From: Aureimonas phyllosphaerae
GTDB lineage: Bacteria > Pseudomonadota > Alphaproteobacteria > Rhizobiales > Rhizobiaceae
NCBI RefSeq assembly: GCF_900113065.1
Contig: NZ_FOOA01000005.1
Coordinates: forward strand, 173,145 to 237,144
Direction: 5' to 3'
Length of the DNA: 64,000 nucleotides
The translations under genes were made by a program, and so were the position numbers. This document shows positions 35,322 to 44,217 of this stretch, piece after piece. The notes beneath the pieces were generated by a model that saw only the letters and a list, made by a program, of their open reading frames with translations, was not told the origin of the DNA and made no database searches. Position 1 is the stretch's first letter. Each line of letters begins with the position of its first letter.

Positions 35322-36449
35322 ATGAAGTTCTCACCCCAACAGGACGAGGCCCTGACGCGCGTCGCCGACTGGCTGAAGCGTGGCGACCAGCCGATCTTCC
35401 GCCTCTTTGGGTATGCAGGCACCGGCAAGACGACGCTCGCGCGCCACTTCGCCGAAGGCATCGAGGGCGGCGTCCAGTTCGCCGCCTTCACCGGCAAGGC
35501 CGCGCAGGTGCTGCGCTCGAAGGGGGCGAAGTCCGCCAAGACACTGCATTCGCTGATCTATCGCCCGCGCGGCGAAGAGGCAACCGACGACGAGACGACG
35601 GGCACGGCGCGCGTCTCGCCCACCTTCTCGCTCAATCGCCAAAGCCCCGTCGCCAAGGCCAAGCTCGTCGTCGTCGACGAGTGTTCGATGGTGGACGAGG
35701 CGCTGGGGCGCGATCTCCTGTCGTTCGGCACGCCGATCCTCGTGCTCGGCGATCCCGGCCAGTTGCCACCCGTGTCGGGCGGCGGCTTCTTCACCGAGGC
35801 CGAGCCGGATTTCCTGCTCACCGAAATCCACCGGCAGGCGCGCGACAACCCGATTCTCGCCTTGGCGCTCGAGGCGCGCGAGGGGCGCCCGCTCTCGTTC
35901 GGCGACCATGGCGCCGCCAAGGTCATCTCGAAACGCGAAGTGGACCGCGACGAGGTGCTGGCCGCCGATCAGGTGCTCGTCGGCACCAATCGTACGCGCC
36001 GCCTCTACAACAACCGGCTGCGCGAGCTGAAGGGCTTCACCGGCCCGCTGCCGCAGTCGGGCGACAAGCTGGTATGCCTGCGCAACGACCCGGCCAAGGG
36101 TCTGCTCAACGGCTCGCTCTGGCAGGTGATGACGGCCTCGCCCGAAAAGACCAAGCCCGGCACCAATCTCATCATCAAGCCGGACGACGACGACATCGAC
36201 AAGGGCGCGGCCAAGATCAAGCTTCTGCGGGAAGCCTTCGAGAACCCGAGCGCCGAGGTGCCCTGGGCCACCAAGAAGCGCTACGACGACTTCGACTACG
36301 GCTACGCGCTGACCGTCCACAAGGCGCAAGGCTCGCAGTGGGATCATGTCATGCTGTTCGACGAGAGTTGGGCCTTTAAGGATTCGCGCGAGCGCTGGCT
36401 CTACACGGCCATCACCCGCGCGGCCGAGCGCCTGACCATCGTGAAGTGA
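35322..36449 (+). CDS. RecD-like / Dda-type superfamily 1B DNA helicase
   Basis: A 375-residue stand-alone 5'-3' helicase of the RecD2/Dda type. Motifs: Walker A GYAGTGKTTLARHFA (near 28), Walker B VVVDECSMVD, LVLGDPGQLPPVSGG (motif III), and the C-terminal ALTVHKAQGSQWDHVMLFDE and LYTAITRAAERL (motifs V/VI). No RecB/RecC or N-terminal extension is present, so it is not part of RecBCD. Single copies of this gene are common in Rhizobiales and the function is thought to be in repair. The start has weak upstream pairing but is the first residue of the conserved KFSPQQDEAL. Confidence 0.9.
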   Translation: MKFSPQQDEALTRVADWLKRGDQPIFRLFGYAGTGKTTLARHFAEGIEGGVQFAAFTGKAAQVLRSKGAKSAKTLHSLIYRPRGEEATDDETTGTARVSPTFSLNRQSPVAKAKLVVVDECSMVDEALGRDLLSFGTPILVLGDPGQLPPVSGGGFFTEAEPDFLLTEIHRQARDNPILALALEAREGRPLSFGDHGAAKVISKREVDRDEVLAADQVLVGTNRTRRLYNNRLRELKGFTGPLPQSGDKLVCLRNDPAKGLLNGSLWQVMTASPEKTKPGTNLIIKPDDDDIDKGAAKIKLLREAFENPSAEVPWATKKRYDDFDYGYALTVHKAQGSQWDHVMLFDESWAFKDSRERWLYTAITRAAERLTIVK

Positions 36450-36542
36450 GACCTTCGGCGCCCGCAACCTTGGTCCGGGCGCATCGTTCGACGGCAAACA
36501 CCGCCTGTCCGCCGCGACGGACCCTGAGGAGGAGACGACCCG

Positions 36543-37283
36543 ATGCCCTGCGAACTGTCGGTCAATCTCAATGCGGTCGCGATGCTGCGCAATCGGCGCG
36601 ACCTGCCGTGGCCGAGCGTCGAGCGCTTCGGGCGCATCGCGCTGGAGGCGGGGGCGCACGGGCTGACCGTCCATCCGCGCCCCGATCAGCGCCACATCCG
36701 CTTTTCCGACCTTCCGGTCCTCCGCCGCCTGATCGACGAGGAATTTCCAGACGCCGAGTTCAATATCGAGGGATATCCGAGCGAGGACTTCCTCCAGCTC
36801 GTGCTGAGCAACCGGCCCGAGCAGGTCACGCTCGTGCCCGACGATCCGTCCCAGCCGACGTCCGACCACGGCTGGGACTTCGCCGCCCATGCCGCGCTCC
36901 TGAATGGCGTCGTCGAGCGGTTGAAGGGCGAGGGGATGCGGGTCTCACTCTTTGCCGACGCCGACCCCGCGATCATGAACGCCGCCGCCGACACCGGGTG
37001 CGACCGCGTCGAGCTCTACACGGGGCCCTACGGCGGCACCCATTCCGACCCGGTCGCGGCCGAAGCCTGGCTCGATCGGATGGGGCGCGCGGGCGATGCC
37101 GCCAGCGCGCTCGGCCTCGGCCTCAATGCCGGCCATGATCTCACCGTCGCCAATCTGCCCCCGCTGGTGCGGCGCCTGCCGCAACTCGCCGAGGTCTCGA
37201 TCGGCCATGGGCTCACCGCCGACGCGCTGGAGTTCGGCATGGCCGGCTCGGTGCGCCGCTTCATCGACGCCTGCGCCGGCTGA
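36543..37283 (+). CDS. pdxJ: Pyridoxine 5'-phosphate synthase PdxJ
   Basis: Condenses 1-deoxyxylulose 5-phosphate and 3-amino-2-oxopropyl phosphate to PNP, the ring-forming step of vitamin B6 synthesis; 246 residues of TIM-barrel. Conserved: [63 protein letters not shown], and GLNAGHDLT with the catalytic His near the C terminus (VSIGHGL). A strong GAGGAGGAG lies before the ATG. It is preceded by the helicase gene by 93 bp and followed by the TetR regulator. Confidence 0.95.
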   Translation: MPCELSVNLNAVAMLRNRRDLPWPSVERFGRIALEAGAHGLTVHPRPDQRHIRFSDLPVLRRLIDEEFPDAEFNIEGYPSEDFLQLVLSNRPEQVTLVPDDPSQPTSDHGWDFAAHAALLNGVVERLKGEGMRVSLFADADPAIMNAAADTGCDRVELYTGPYGGTHSDPVAAEAWLDRMGRAGDAASALGLGLNAGHDLTVANLPPLVRRLPQLAEVSIGHGLTADALEFGMAGSVRRFIDACAG

Positions 37284-37359
37284 CGCCTCGTCGCAAAGCC
37301 GTATTCAGCGAACCGCCAACGCCGCGGACGAAACTTTTCCGGACGGATCACCTCCGCCC

Positions 37360-37388
37360 TTGCGAAGCGACGGGATCGCGGCTACACC
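37360..37388 (+). promoter_or_regulatory. Candidate promoter of the TetR-family gene
   Basis: TTGCGA (37360-37365), a 17-bp spacer and TACACC (37383-37388). The 23-bp operator begins 2 bp further on, so a bound repressor would cover the transcription start. Confidence 0.5.
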
Positions 37389-37389
37389 G

Positions 37390-37412
37390 GCGTACCGTAA
37401 CGTACGGTACGC
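37390..37412. promoter_or_regulatory. 23-bp perfect inverted repeat, TetR-type operator
   Basis: GCGTACCGTA, spacer ACG, TACGGTACGC: a perfect 10-bp dyad directly after the predicted -10 and 38 bp before the likely regulator start. Position and length fit autoregulation by the adjacent TetR protein. Confidence 0.75.
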
Positions 37413-37449
37413 ATGTGGGCGATGCCCGCGACGGGGTGAGGCAGGAACG

Positions 37450-38124
37450 TTGGGCGGAACGGTCGAGATCGACGGAAAGGCGATGACGAAGCGTCAGGGC
37501 GAAGTGCTCGACGCGGCGCTGGCGCTGCTCGTGTCGGACGACGAGAGCCTGACGATGACCGCCGTCGCGCGGCGCGCCAGCTGCTCCAAGGAAACCCTCT
37601 ACAAGTGGTTCGGCGGTCGTGACGGGCTGCTCACCGCGACGGTCCAGTGGCAGGCGGCCAAGGTGCGCGCCGTGCCGCTCGACCCGCAAACGCTCGACCG
37701 CGGGCGGCTGGAAGCCAGCCTCATCGGCTTTGCCACCGACTGGCTCACCGTCCTGTCGGGCGAGACCTCGATCGCGCTCAACAGGCTGGCGGTCGGTCAT
37801 GCCGGTTCCGACCGGCGAGACCTCGGGGCGATCGTCCTTGAGAACGGACCGGCCGCGATGCGCCAGCGCCTCGGCTCGGTGCTGGAGGCCGGGCGGCGGG
37901 CCGGACTCCTGAGCTTTTCCGAAACCGGCGAGGCCTTTTCGACCTTCTTCGGGCTGACGGTGCGCGACACGCAGATCCGGCTCCTCCTCGGCGAGCGCCC
38001 GACGCTCGATGCGGCGGGGATCGAGCGGGCGGCGCGCACGGCCACCCAGCAATTCTTCGTCCTCTTCGGGACGAGCGAACAGGTGGGCCCGTGCGCTCGC
38101 CGAACACCCCCATCCGGCGCCTGA
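37450..38124 (+). CDS. TetR-family transcriptional regulator, probable TTG start
   Basis: A regulator of about 224 residues. The HTH is VLDAALALLVSDDESLTMTAVARRASCSKETLYKWFGGRDGLL (only its landmarks matter: TMTAVARRASCSKETLYKWF), followed by an all-helical ligand domain. The conserved segment EIDGKAMTKRQGEVL reaches above the ATG at 37483, so initiation is probably at TTG 37450 with GAGGCAGGAA upstream; a shorter form from 37483 cannot be excluded. A palindromic operator lies just upstream. It is 30 nt from ilvC on the same strand; whether it governs ilvC or only itself is unknown. Confidence 0.8.
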   Translation: MGGTVEIDGKAMTKRQGEVLDAALALLVSDDESLTMTAVARRASCSKETLYKWFGGRDGLLTATVQWQAAKVRAVPLDPQTLDRGRLEASLIGFATDWLTVLSGETSIALNRLAVGHAGSDRRDLGAIVLENGPAAMRQRLGSVLEAGRRAGLLSFSETGEAFSTFFGLTVRDTQIRLLLGERPTLDAAGIERAARTATQQFFVLFGTSEQVGPCARRTPPSGA

Positions 38125-39174
<1,050 letters not shown>

Positions 39175-39188
39175 GCACGCCCGCCTGC

Positions 39189-39215
39189 GGGACCGGGGCT
39201 CCGTGCCCCGGTCCC
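39189..39215 (+). terminator. Strong hairpin after ilvC
   Basis: An 11-bp perfect stem GGGACCGGGGC / GCCCCGGTCCC with loop TCCGT, 15 bp after the stop. There is no U-tract, so it may work as a stability or Rho-assisted element. Confidence 0.55.
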
Positions 39216-39306
39216 GAACCTTCGGTTGTGACGCTGCGGCACAGGATTCAGCCGATGCTAACCTTTCGGAGCGATGGTTCGCCGATGCGAACGCCGAGAG
39301 GATCTC

Positions 39307-39705
39307 ATGGTCGCCATGTCCCAAGCCGCCCAGAATGACGCCGAGCGCCGGATCGCGCCGCGCACCCGCATCTTGAAAAGCGGCAAGATCCTCTTTAACA
39401 ACCGCTATTCGACCTTCGACTGCACGGTGCGCAACATCTCGGCCACCGGTGCGCTCCTGACGATCGACCCCGCCGTCCCGCTGCCCAAGGTCTTCGAGAT
39501 CCGCATCGGCGAGGAGGAGGCCATCCGCCCCGCCAAGCTCGTCTATCGCCGCGACTCGCTCGCCGGCATTCACTTCATGGACGCCGCGGACGCCGAGGGG
39601 GAGGAGACCGCGGCGACCAGCCCATCTGCGAGCGAGGACCTGCGCATCCACCCGCGCCCCCTACCTTCCGCGATGGCCGCGAACCTGCCCTGGCTGCAGC
39701 CCTGA
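39307..39705 (+). CDS. PilZ-domain protein (c-di-GMP binding)
   Basis: A 132-residue single-domain PilZ protein. The c-di-GMP motifs are present: ERRIAPRTRI (arginine-rich RxxxR part) and NISATGALL (D/NxSxxG). It would act as an effector that changes partner activity on c-di-GMP binding. GAGAGG precedes the ATG by 5 nt, which favours this start over 39274. The gene stands alone before tRNA-Lys but is a plausible reader for the many c-di-GMP enzymes encoded in this window (inference). Confidence 0.85.
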   Translation: MVAMSQAAQNDAERRIAPRTRILKSGKILFNNRYSTFDCTVRNISATGALLTIDPAVPLPKVFEIRIGEEEAIRPAKLVYRRDSLAGIHFMDAADAEGEETAATSPSASEDLRIHPRPLPSAMAANLPWLQP

Positions 39706-39802
39706 ACCTTTCGAACGAAACCCCGAAGTTTCCTCTGGACATCACGGGGCGCTTCGCTTAGAAGCCTCCTCAGACGCGACGGGCCAGCGCCCACCGCGTT
39801 CC

Positions 39803-39878
<76 letters not shown>

Positions 39879-39924
39879 TTTTATCAACGATTGCAGTGGT
39901 TTACGGGCGCCAATCTGGCGCTTC

Positions 39925-39959
39925 GTGTCCGCTGCATTTTCGTGTCCGCACAGTGTCCG
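39925..39959 (+). repeat. Three GTGTCCG direct repeats next to tRNA-Lys
   Basis: Copies at 39925, 39942 and 39953, within 82 bp of the tRNA 3' end. Short direct repeats beside a tRNA att site can be arm-type integrase sites; no integrase gene is visible, so this is only suggestive. Confidence 0.35.
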
Positions 39960-40007
39960 TGTTTTCGCGCGGGTCTTTTCGGCGGTGAAGCGCCTGCCGA
40001 TCGTGCC

Positions 40008-40643
40008 TCAAACTGCCGCCAGCAGATCCCGCAGGAGCGCCGCGACCATCCGCATGTCAGTCGTGCGACCGTCCACGGTGTCGTCGGTGGGGATCGGCTC
40101 TCCGCCGTGGCACCACGCGACCACGCGAGCCTTGACCTGCAGGCCGGCCAGCGTCGTGGCCGGAAGCGCTTCGATCCGTCCAGCCACGGCCAGCGCCGCG
40201 GCATAGGCCTCGTCGAAGCCAGCGCCACCGGTCTCCTCGATCGCGTCTTGTGAAGCCCATGCGGCGTCCAGGGCAACGCCGAGGCTCATCAGCTCGGCGT
40301 CCGGCTGCGGCGGCAGGGTCGGCGTGCTCCAGGGCGTCAGGAAGGTCAGGGCGCGCTCCAAGAGGCGTTTGTGGGAATCGCAGACGAACGCCTCGTCCTC
40401 GACGATGAAGGTGAGCGCTGCGACGAGGTCGGCCGCGCTGGTAACGAGAGGCGGGTTCGTCGTGAGGGTGTCGCCGGCCGCCGTGTCTGCGGACTTCAAC
40501 CATTCGCGCTCGCCGGCCACCTCGTCGTTGCCGAAGTCGGCGACGGCGTAGGCGGTGCGGTAGCGCCGGTGGCGGAAGACCAGCGCGGCCATGGTGTTTT
40601 GGGACATGCCTTCGGCGTTCGCCCCGCGAGGGTCGTTCAGCAT
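40008..40643 (-). CDS. Hypothetical protein, accessory region
   Basis: A 211-residue protein I do not recognise. It has no signal peptide or membrane segment. Landmarks: ALVFRHRRYRTAYAVADFG at the N terminus, a helical middle (PDAELMSLGVALDAAWASQD), and ARVVAWCHGGEPIPTDDT near the C terminus. The chosen ATG has AAGG upstream; an in-frame ATG at 40691 would extend it into the operator region and is less likely. It is divergent from the XRE-nuclease gene, with which it shares an 80-bp control region holding two palindromes. Confidence 0.65.
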   Translation of the reverse strand: MLNDPRGANAEGMSQNTMAALVFRHRRYRTAYAVADFGNDEVAGEREWLKSADTAAGDTLTTNPPLVTSAADLVAALTFIVEDEAFVCDSHKRLLERALTFLTPWSTPTLPPQPDAELMSLGVALDAAWASQDAIEETGGAGFDEAYAAALAVAGRIEALPATTLAGLQVKARVVAWCHGGEPIPTDDTVDGRTTDMRMVAALLRDLLAAV

Positions 40644-40668
40644 TACCTTGCTCCGCTCAGATCGTTCT

Positions 40669-40720
40669 GATAGATATTCTATTAAACGCACCTTCCGCCG
40701 GTTTCAATAGAAATTCTATC
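40669..40720. promoter_or_regulatory. Two matching operator palindromes in the divergent control region
   Basis: TAGATATTCTA (40671-40681) and TAGAAATTCTA (40708-40718), each with flanks giving an ATAGA-N-ATTCTAT core, centres 37 bp apart. The second palindrome is perfect and ends 4 bp before the XRE-nuclease ATG. They are the natural target of that gene's HTH domain. Confidence 0.7.
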
Positions 40721-40722
40721 AA

Positions 40723-41514
40723 ATGAGCGAAAGCCTGACGGTTAAGCAGCTGCGAGCTGCACGTGCTCTCCTGGGCTGGTCGCAGAGTGATCTTGCTCGT
40801 GCGACGTCTGTCTCCGAGCCAACGTTGGCGCGCCTGGAGGCGGCCGACGGTGAGCTTGGCGGGCGAGCGTCAACCGCGAACGTGATCCGTACTACGCTAG
40901 AAGCGGCCGGCATCGAGTTTCTGGACGACCCTCTCCAGGCGGGGGTGCGGATCAGGTTCGAATCCGCAGTCGAGAAGGCGTTCTATCGAGGCGCCACTAC
41001 GCTGTTTCCTGGCAGCAAGGCGTGGAAGCGAACCACCGGCCCGGACTTGGGAGCGGACTTCATCGGCGTCGATGCGGACGGCGGCATGATCTTTGTCGAG
41101 GTGAAAGGGGCGCACGCTGACCGGCGACGAGTCGTCGACCAGCTCGCCCGTGTCCGAAGGAACCACCCAGAAGCTAGGGTCACGGCGATTCTTATGGGTG
41201 GTCCGCCATCCTCCGACATTGTCGATGGCGTCGAGATCTACCAGGTGCCATCCGTTGGGAAGTTGGACGCGCTGCCCCGCATATCCTCGGATGCCGGCGC
41301 CCACGAGTTCCGCAAAGGTGACAACGTCCGGCTTCGCCGAGGATCGGCGTTGTGGAAGAACCATGCCACTCTGCGGAAGGCCGTCGGCCGTGTGGCCGAG
41401 TTGATCGACGACGGGACATCGCTCCAACGCATCTCGGTTTCCTACCCGGATGGTGAGGCTCTGGAGGGCGAGGTGGCGGGCCTGTTCGAGTACGTGCCGC
41501 CGGATCAGGTTTAG
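40723..41514 (+). CDS. XRE-type HTH fused to predicted PD-(D/E)XK nuclease domain
   Basis: A 263-residue two-domain protein. Residues about 4-65 are an XRE helix-turn-helix (LRAARALLGWSQSDLARATS, SEPTLARLE). Residues about 78-165 show a PD-(D/E)XK nuclease pattern in order: Glu in RFESAVEKAF, Asp112 in GADFIGVDADG, E126-V-K128 in MIFVEVKGA, and Gln140 in VVDQLARVR. All catalytic positions are intact, so cleavage activity is possible. The C-terminal 90 residues have no recognised domain. The ATG sits 4 bp after an operator palindrome, with no room for a ribosome site, suggesting leaderless autoregulated expression. Three small genes follow in the same direction. The nuclease assignment rests on motif reading, not alignment. 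Confidence 0.7.
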   Translation: MSESLTVKQLRAARALLGWSQSDLARATSVSEPTLARLEAADGELGGRASTANVIRTTLEAAGIEFLDDPLQAGVRIRFESAVEKAFYRGATTLFPGSKAWKRTTGPDLGADFIGVDADGGMIFVEVKGAHADRRRVVDQLARVRRNHPEARVTAILMGGPPSSDIVDGVEIYQVPSVGKLDALPRISSDAGAHEFRKGDNVRLRRGSALWKNHATLRKAVGRVAELIDDGTSLQRISVSYPDGEALEGEVAGLFEYVPPDQV

Positions 41515-41525
41515 GGAGGCTGTTC

Positions 41526-41741
41526 ATGTCTCGACATAGCGCCAACCGGCGCGGCCCCAGCCAGGGGCGCCCGAAGCAGACGTCAAGCCCGGTTGCCGCA
41601 CCACCCGCGCGCAGGCCACTGGAAGGAATCCAGCAGGAAACGCTGGACGCCATGGGGCTACCACTTACCGACGAAGAGCAAGGCCGGCGGCTTGCAGCGC
41701 TTGAACGTGCGAGGTCGGATCGCGATGGACCGGTCGAATGA
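41526..41741 (+). CDS. Small hypothetical protein, 71 residues
   Basis: A basic, Pro/Arg/Ser-rich N-terminal half (RHSANRRGPSQGRPKQTSS), then a short helical end LTDEEQGRRLAALERARSD. GGGAGG 6 nt before the ATG is one of the best ribosome sites in the accessory region. It lies 11 nt after the XRE-nuclease gene and its stop overlaps the next start (ATGA), so it is part of a tightly packed cassette. Function unknown. Confidence 0.6.
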   Translation: MSRHSANRRGPSQGRPKQTSSPVAAPPARRPLEGIQQETLDAMGLPLTDEEQGRRLAALERARSDRDGPVE

Positions 41742-42139
41742 CAGAGCTGTCCGCTCACATTCAGGAGGCCATTCGGGCCACACCTATCGAACATCCGGAG
41801 CACGCCACGCTTGATGAGCTCGAGGCTATCGGCGCGAAGGTGGCCGACTGCCATGCGAACGCCGCCGCATGGGTGTCGGCGCATCCAGGATACCGCGTCG
41901 TGCCAGGATGGTTAATCGCGGCGCAGGGGCTCGTGGTCCCGCATTCCAACGTGGAGACTAGCGCCGGCCGCCTACTGGACGTGACGCCGCGCGAGGACGG
42001 GGACAGTGCCCGCATCTTCCAGTTCATCCGCTGGCATGGAAGCGACGAGGAGTTTCGCTCTCTGCCAACGCAAGGGCGCTATGTTCCAGCCGATGGGTTC
42101 TCGCTGGCCTTTGCCGATGGATCTCACCTCGGCGCGTGA
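41738..42139 (+). CDS. Hypothetical protein with Cys-His-Asp pattern
   Basis: A 133-residue soluble protein. The spacing Cys38 (VADCHANAAAWV), His69 (LVVPHSNVETS) and Asp81 (RLLDVTPRE) resembles the catalytic order of papain-like and transglutaminase-like folds seen in some phage and island proteins; this is motif reading only. The middle GYRVVPGWLIAAQG looks like a beta core. It is translationally coupled to the 71-residue gene (ATGA). It could be a peptidase or hydrolase acting with the XRE-nuclease neighbour, or an unrelated passenger. Confidence 0.6.
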   Translation: MTELSAHIQEAIRATPIEHPEHATLDELEAIGAKVADCHANAAAWVSAHPGYRVVPGWLIAAQGLVVPHSNVETSAGRLLDVTPREDGDSARIFQFIRWHGSDEEFRSLPTQGRYVPADGFSLAFADGSHLGA

Positions 42140-42190
42140 TAGTGCGCGTCGGGGCCAAGCTCTTCGCTGGCATGCCGGTTGGAGACGGGA

Positions 42191-42697
42191 ATGGATATCA
42201 CAACCAGCGATCTGGTTGCGGCCTATGCTGCAATCGTTGCAACCGGAGCTTTTGCCCTTGAGGTGCGGCGTTGGTTCGAGACCGGGCCGAAGCAGGCGAT
42301 CCGAACGCAGACCGGCATGAAGCTCGTTTCGCCTGGCAATCCGGCTCAAGACGAGGACGGCCTGTGTGTCGTTAACGTGTCGAATCGAGGCAGCGCGCCG
42401 ACGACGGTTACCGGGCTTGGACTGTTGGAATACCCCACGCTATCGAGCCGTCTGCGTCGAAAGCCAACGCGGCAGTTCATGGTGCTTCACCCACAGTTGC
42501 GAGGCCATCCGCCAGCCATCCCAAAGGAAGTCCCGCCAGGCACCCAGTGGACTGGCATTTCTCGGCCTGATCCCGACACGACAGGCAACATCGAGACGGG
42601 GAATTTCTTCGTGGCGATCTACACCACCGAACGGGACAAGCCCTTCCTCCGGCGCATTCCGAAGGTGAAGGATAAGAGCGCGGAAATCTCGATCTGA
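42191..42697 (+). CDS. Hypothetical single-span membrane protein
   Basis: A 168-residue protein with one N-terminal hydrophobic segment (LVAAYAAIVATGAFALEV, residues about 8-26) followed by a cytoplasmic beta-rich domain (LCVVNVSNRGSAPTTVTGLG, NFFVAIYTTERDKP). GGAGACGGGA stands before the ATG. The soluble part resembles the small immunoglobulin-like domains found after a single helix in many phage and island proteins, but I cannot name the family. It lies 51 nt after the Cys-His-Asp gene and may belong to the same cassette. Confidence 0.6.
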   Translation: MDITTSDLVAAYAAIVATGAFALEVRRWFETGPKQAIRTQTGMKLVSPGNPAQDEDGLCVVNVSNRGSAPTTVTGLGLLEYPTLSSRLRRKPTRQFMVLHPQLRGHPPAIPKEVPPGTQWTGISRPDPDTTGNIETGNFFVAIYTTERDKPFLRRIPKVKDKSAEISI

Positions 42698-42796
42698 ACC
42701 AGCGTCCAAGAGTTTCGGACGCAACCACGGCCTCGACGATCGACCGCGTCGCGCTGGGCGACGAGCGGGCCGAGGGCGTCATGCGCGTGTGGCCCG

Positions 42797-42922
42797 ACTG
42801 CCCGTATCAAACGTTGCGCTAAGCACAAGGAGGGGTTCCCCGAGCCGATCACATTCGGAAGGCGCCTCAAACGCTGGCGGGCCGCCAACATCGAGCGTTA
42901 CGTGCTTGGCCATGGGAACTGA
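42797..42922 (+). pseudogene. Relic of an AlpA/excisionase-type HTH protein
   Basis: This frame reads KEGFPEPITFGRRLKRWRAA then NIERYVLGHGN and a stop. It matches the second half of AlpA-family regulators (FPxPxxLGxRxxRWRxxDIExW). No start codon or first HTH helix is present upstream, so it is a truncated remnant. Such proteins direct excision of prophages and islands. The remaining 42698-42796 and 42923-43032 bp show nothing further. Confidence 0.5.
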
Positions 42923-43032
42923 CCCTTCAGCCCCTCTCCAGCTTGTCGCGCGACGATCCCGCCATAACCCGACCGTCGCGATCCATAGAACTCTGACTGG
43001 CGAATCCAAAGAATGACGTGCATTGTCCGTTC

Positions 43033-44217
43033 ATGGCCGGCGTAAACCCAAACATTCTGTCCTGGGCTCGCGAGACGGCAGGGCTCGACCGTGAGTCAGC
43101 CGCTCGTAAGATCGACCTGAAGGCGGCGCGCGGTCGCAGCGGAGCGGAGAGGCTTGCCGCGCTCGAAGCAGGCGAAGAGCAACCGTCGGCACCGCTTCTC
43201 CAGCGCATGGCGCATGGGTACCGACGCCCCCTTCTGACCTTTTACGCTGCCGAAGTGCCGGCCCCCGCTGAACTCGGCCAAGACTTTCGCACCTTGCCTG
43301 AAGAGGGAGACCCTTCCAACGTCCTTTTGGCAGCGCTCCTCCGTGACGTGAAGGCCCGCCAAGGTGTCGTTCGCGACCTGCTTGAAGACGATGAAGATGC
43401 GGAGCGGGTTGGCCTAGTAGGAGCCCAGCGCGGCAATAGAAACGCCAGCCAGATTGCGGACGCCCTTCAACGCGCCATCGGGTTCGAGCGGATGGTCTTC
43501 CGAGCCCGCCGCACCGCGGAAGAGGCGTTCGCCTACCTGCGCCGTTTGGTCGAGGCGAAAGGCGTGTTCGTGCTTCTGGCTGGAGACTGTGGGCACCATT
43601 CCACGGCGATCGACGTCCGCGTGTTTCGTGGCTTCGCGATTGCGGATCCTTTGGCGCCTTTCATCGTCATCAACGATCAGGACGCAAAATCGGCATGGTC
43701 GTTCACCCTTCTGCACGAGCTGGCGCATCTGCTGCTTGGCGAGAGCGGTATAAGCGGCGGCCCCCCGCAGGGCGCCGTCGAGCAGCTATGCAACGACACG
43801 GCGGCCGCGGTGCTTATCGTGCCAGCCGAGATACTTAACGTACCGATCGTCGGAACCGATGCAGACGTAGTCGAGATCGGCGTCCTCGCTGATCAGGCTC
43901 GCGTCAGCCGTGCGATGGTCGCTTACCAGCTACTACGTGCCGAGCGGATTCCCGCCGTGCGTTGGGAGGCCCTCCGCGATCGTTTCCAGGCAGAGCGGAT
44001 TGCCAACCGAGCGAGAGAGCGTGACGAGAGGCAGGGAAGAACGGGACCCAACTGGTATACGGTGCGAAGGCACCGGTTGGGCGACGCGCTTCTATCCGTC
44101 GCCCGGAGGGGAATGACTGAAGGAACTTTGACGCCGACGCGCGCGGCTCGGATGCTCGGCGTAAAGCCAATGTCAGTGTACCCGCTGCTGGCTGAACCAA
44201 AGCGAGCGAACGCCTGA
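43033..44217 (+). CDS. XRE-HTH plus ImmA/IrrE-family metallopeptidase
   Basis: A 394-residue protein with an N-terminal XRE-like helical domain (NPNILSWARETAGLDRESAA) and a C-terminal zinc peptidase domain with H228-E-L-A-H232 in LLHELAHLLLGESG. This COG2856 architecture serves as antitoxin or repressor in toxin-antitoxin-like pairs and in mobile elements (ImmA cleaves the ICEBs1 repressor). The ATG gives the usual MAGVNPNILSWAR start; a GTG 15 nt upstream is possible. The stop overlaps the next start (TGATG), tying it to the PIN-type protein. Confidence 0.85.
   Translation: MAGVNPNILSWARETAGLDRESAARKIDLKAARGRSGAERLAALEAGEEQPSAPLLQRMAHGYRRPLLTFYAAEVPAPAELGQDFRTLPEEGDPSNVLLAALLRDVKARQGVVRDLLEDDEDAERVGLVGAQRGNRNASQIADALQRAIGFERMVFRARRTAEEAFAYLRRLVEAKGVFVLLAGDCGHHSTAIDVRVFRGFAIADPLAPFIVINDQDAKSAWSFTLLHELAHLLLGESGISGGPPQGAVEQLCNDTAAAVLIVPAEILNVPIVGTDADVVEIGVLADQARVSRAMVAYQLLRAERIPAVRWEALRDRFQAERIANRARERDERQGRTGPNWYTVRRHRLGDALLSVARRGMTEGTLTPTRAARMLGVKPMSVYPLLAEPKRANA

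Noticed and set aside
39884..40276. Minus-strand frame as integrase C terminus next to tRNA-Lys
   Set aside because: No tyrosine-recombinase motifs (R...HxxR...Y) can be read; the frame is Arg/Pro-rich antisense of the 40008-40643 region and tRNA flank.
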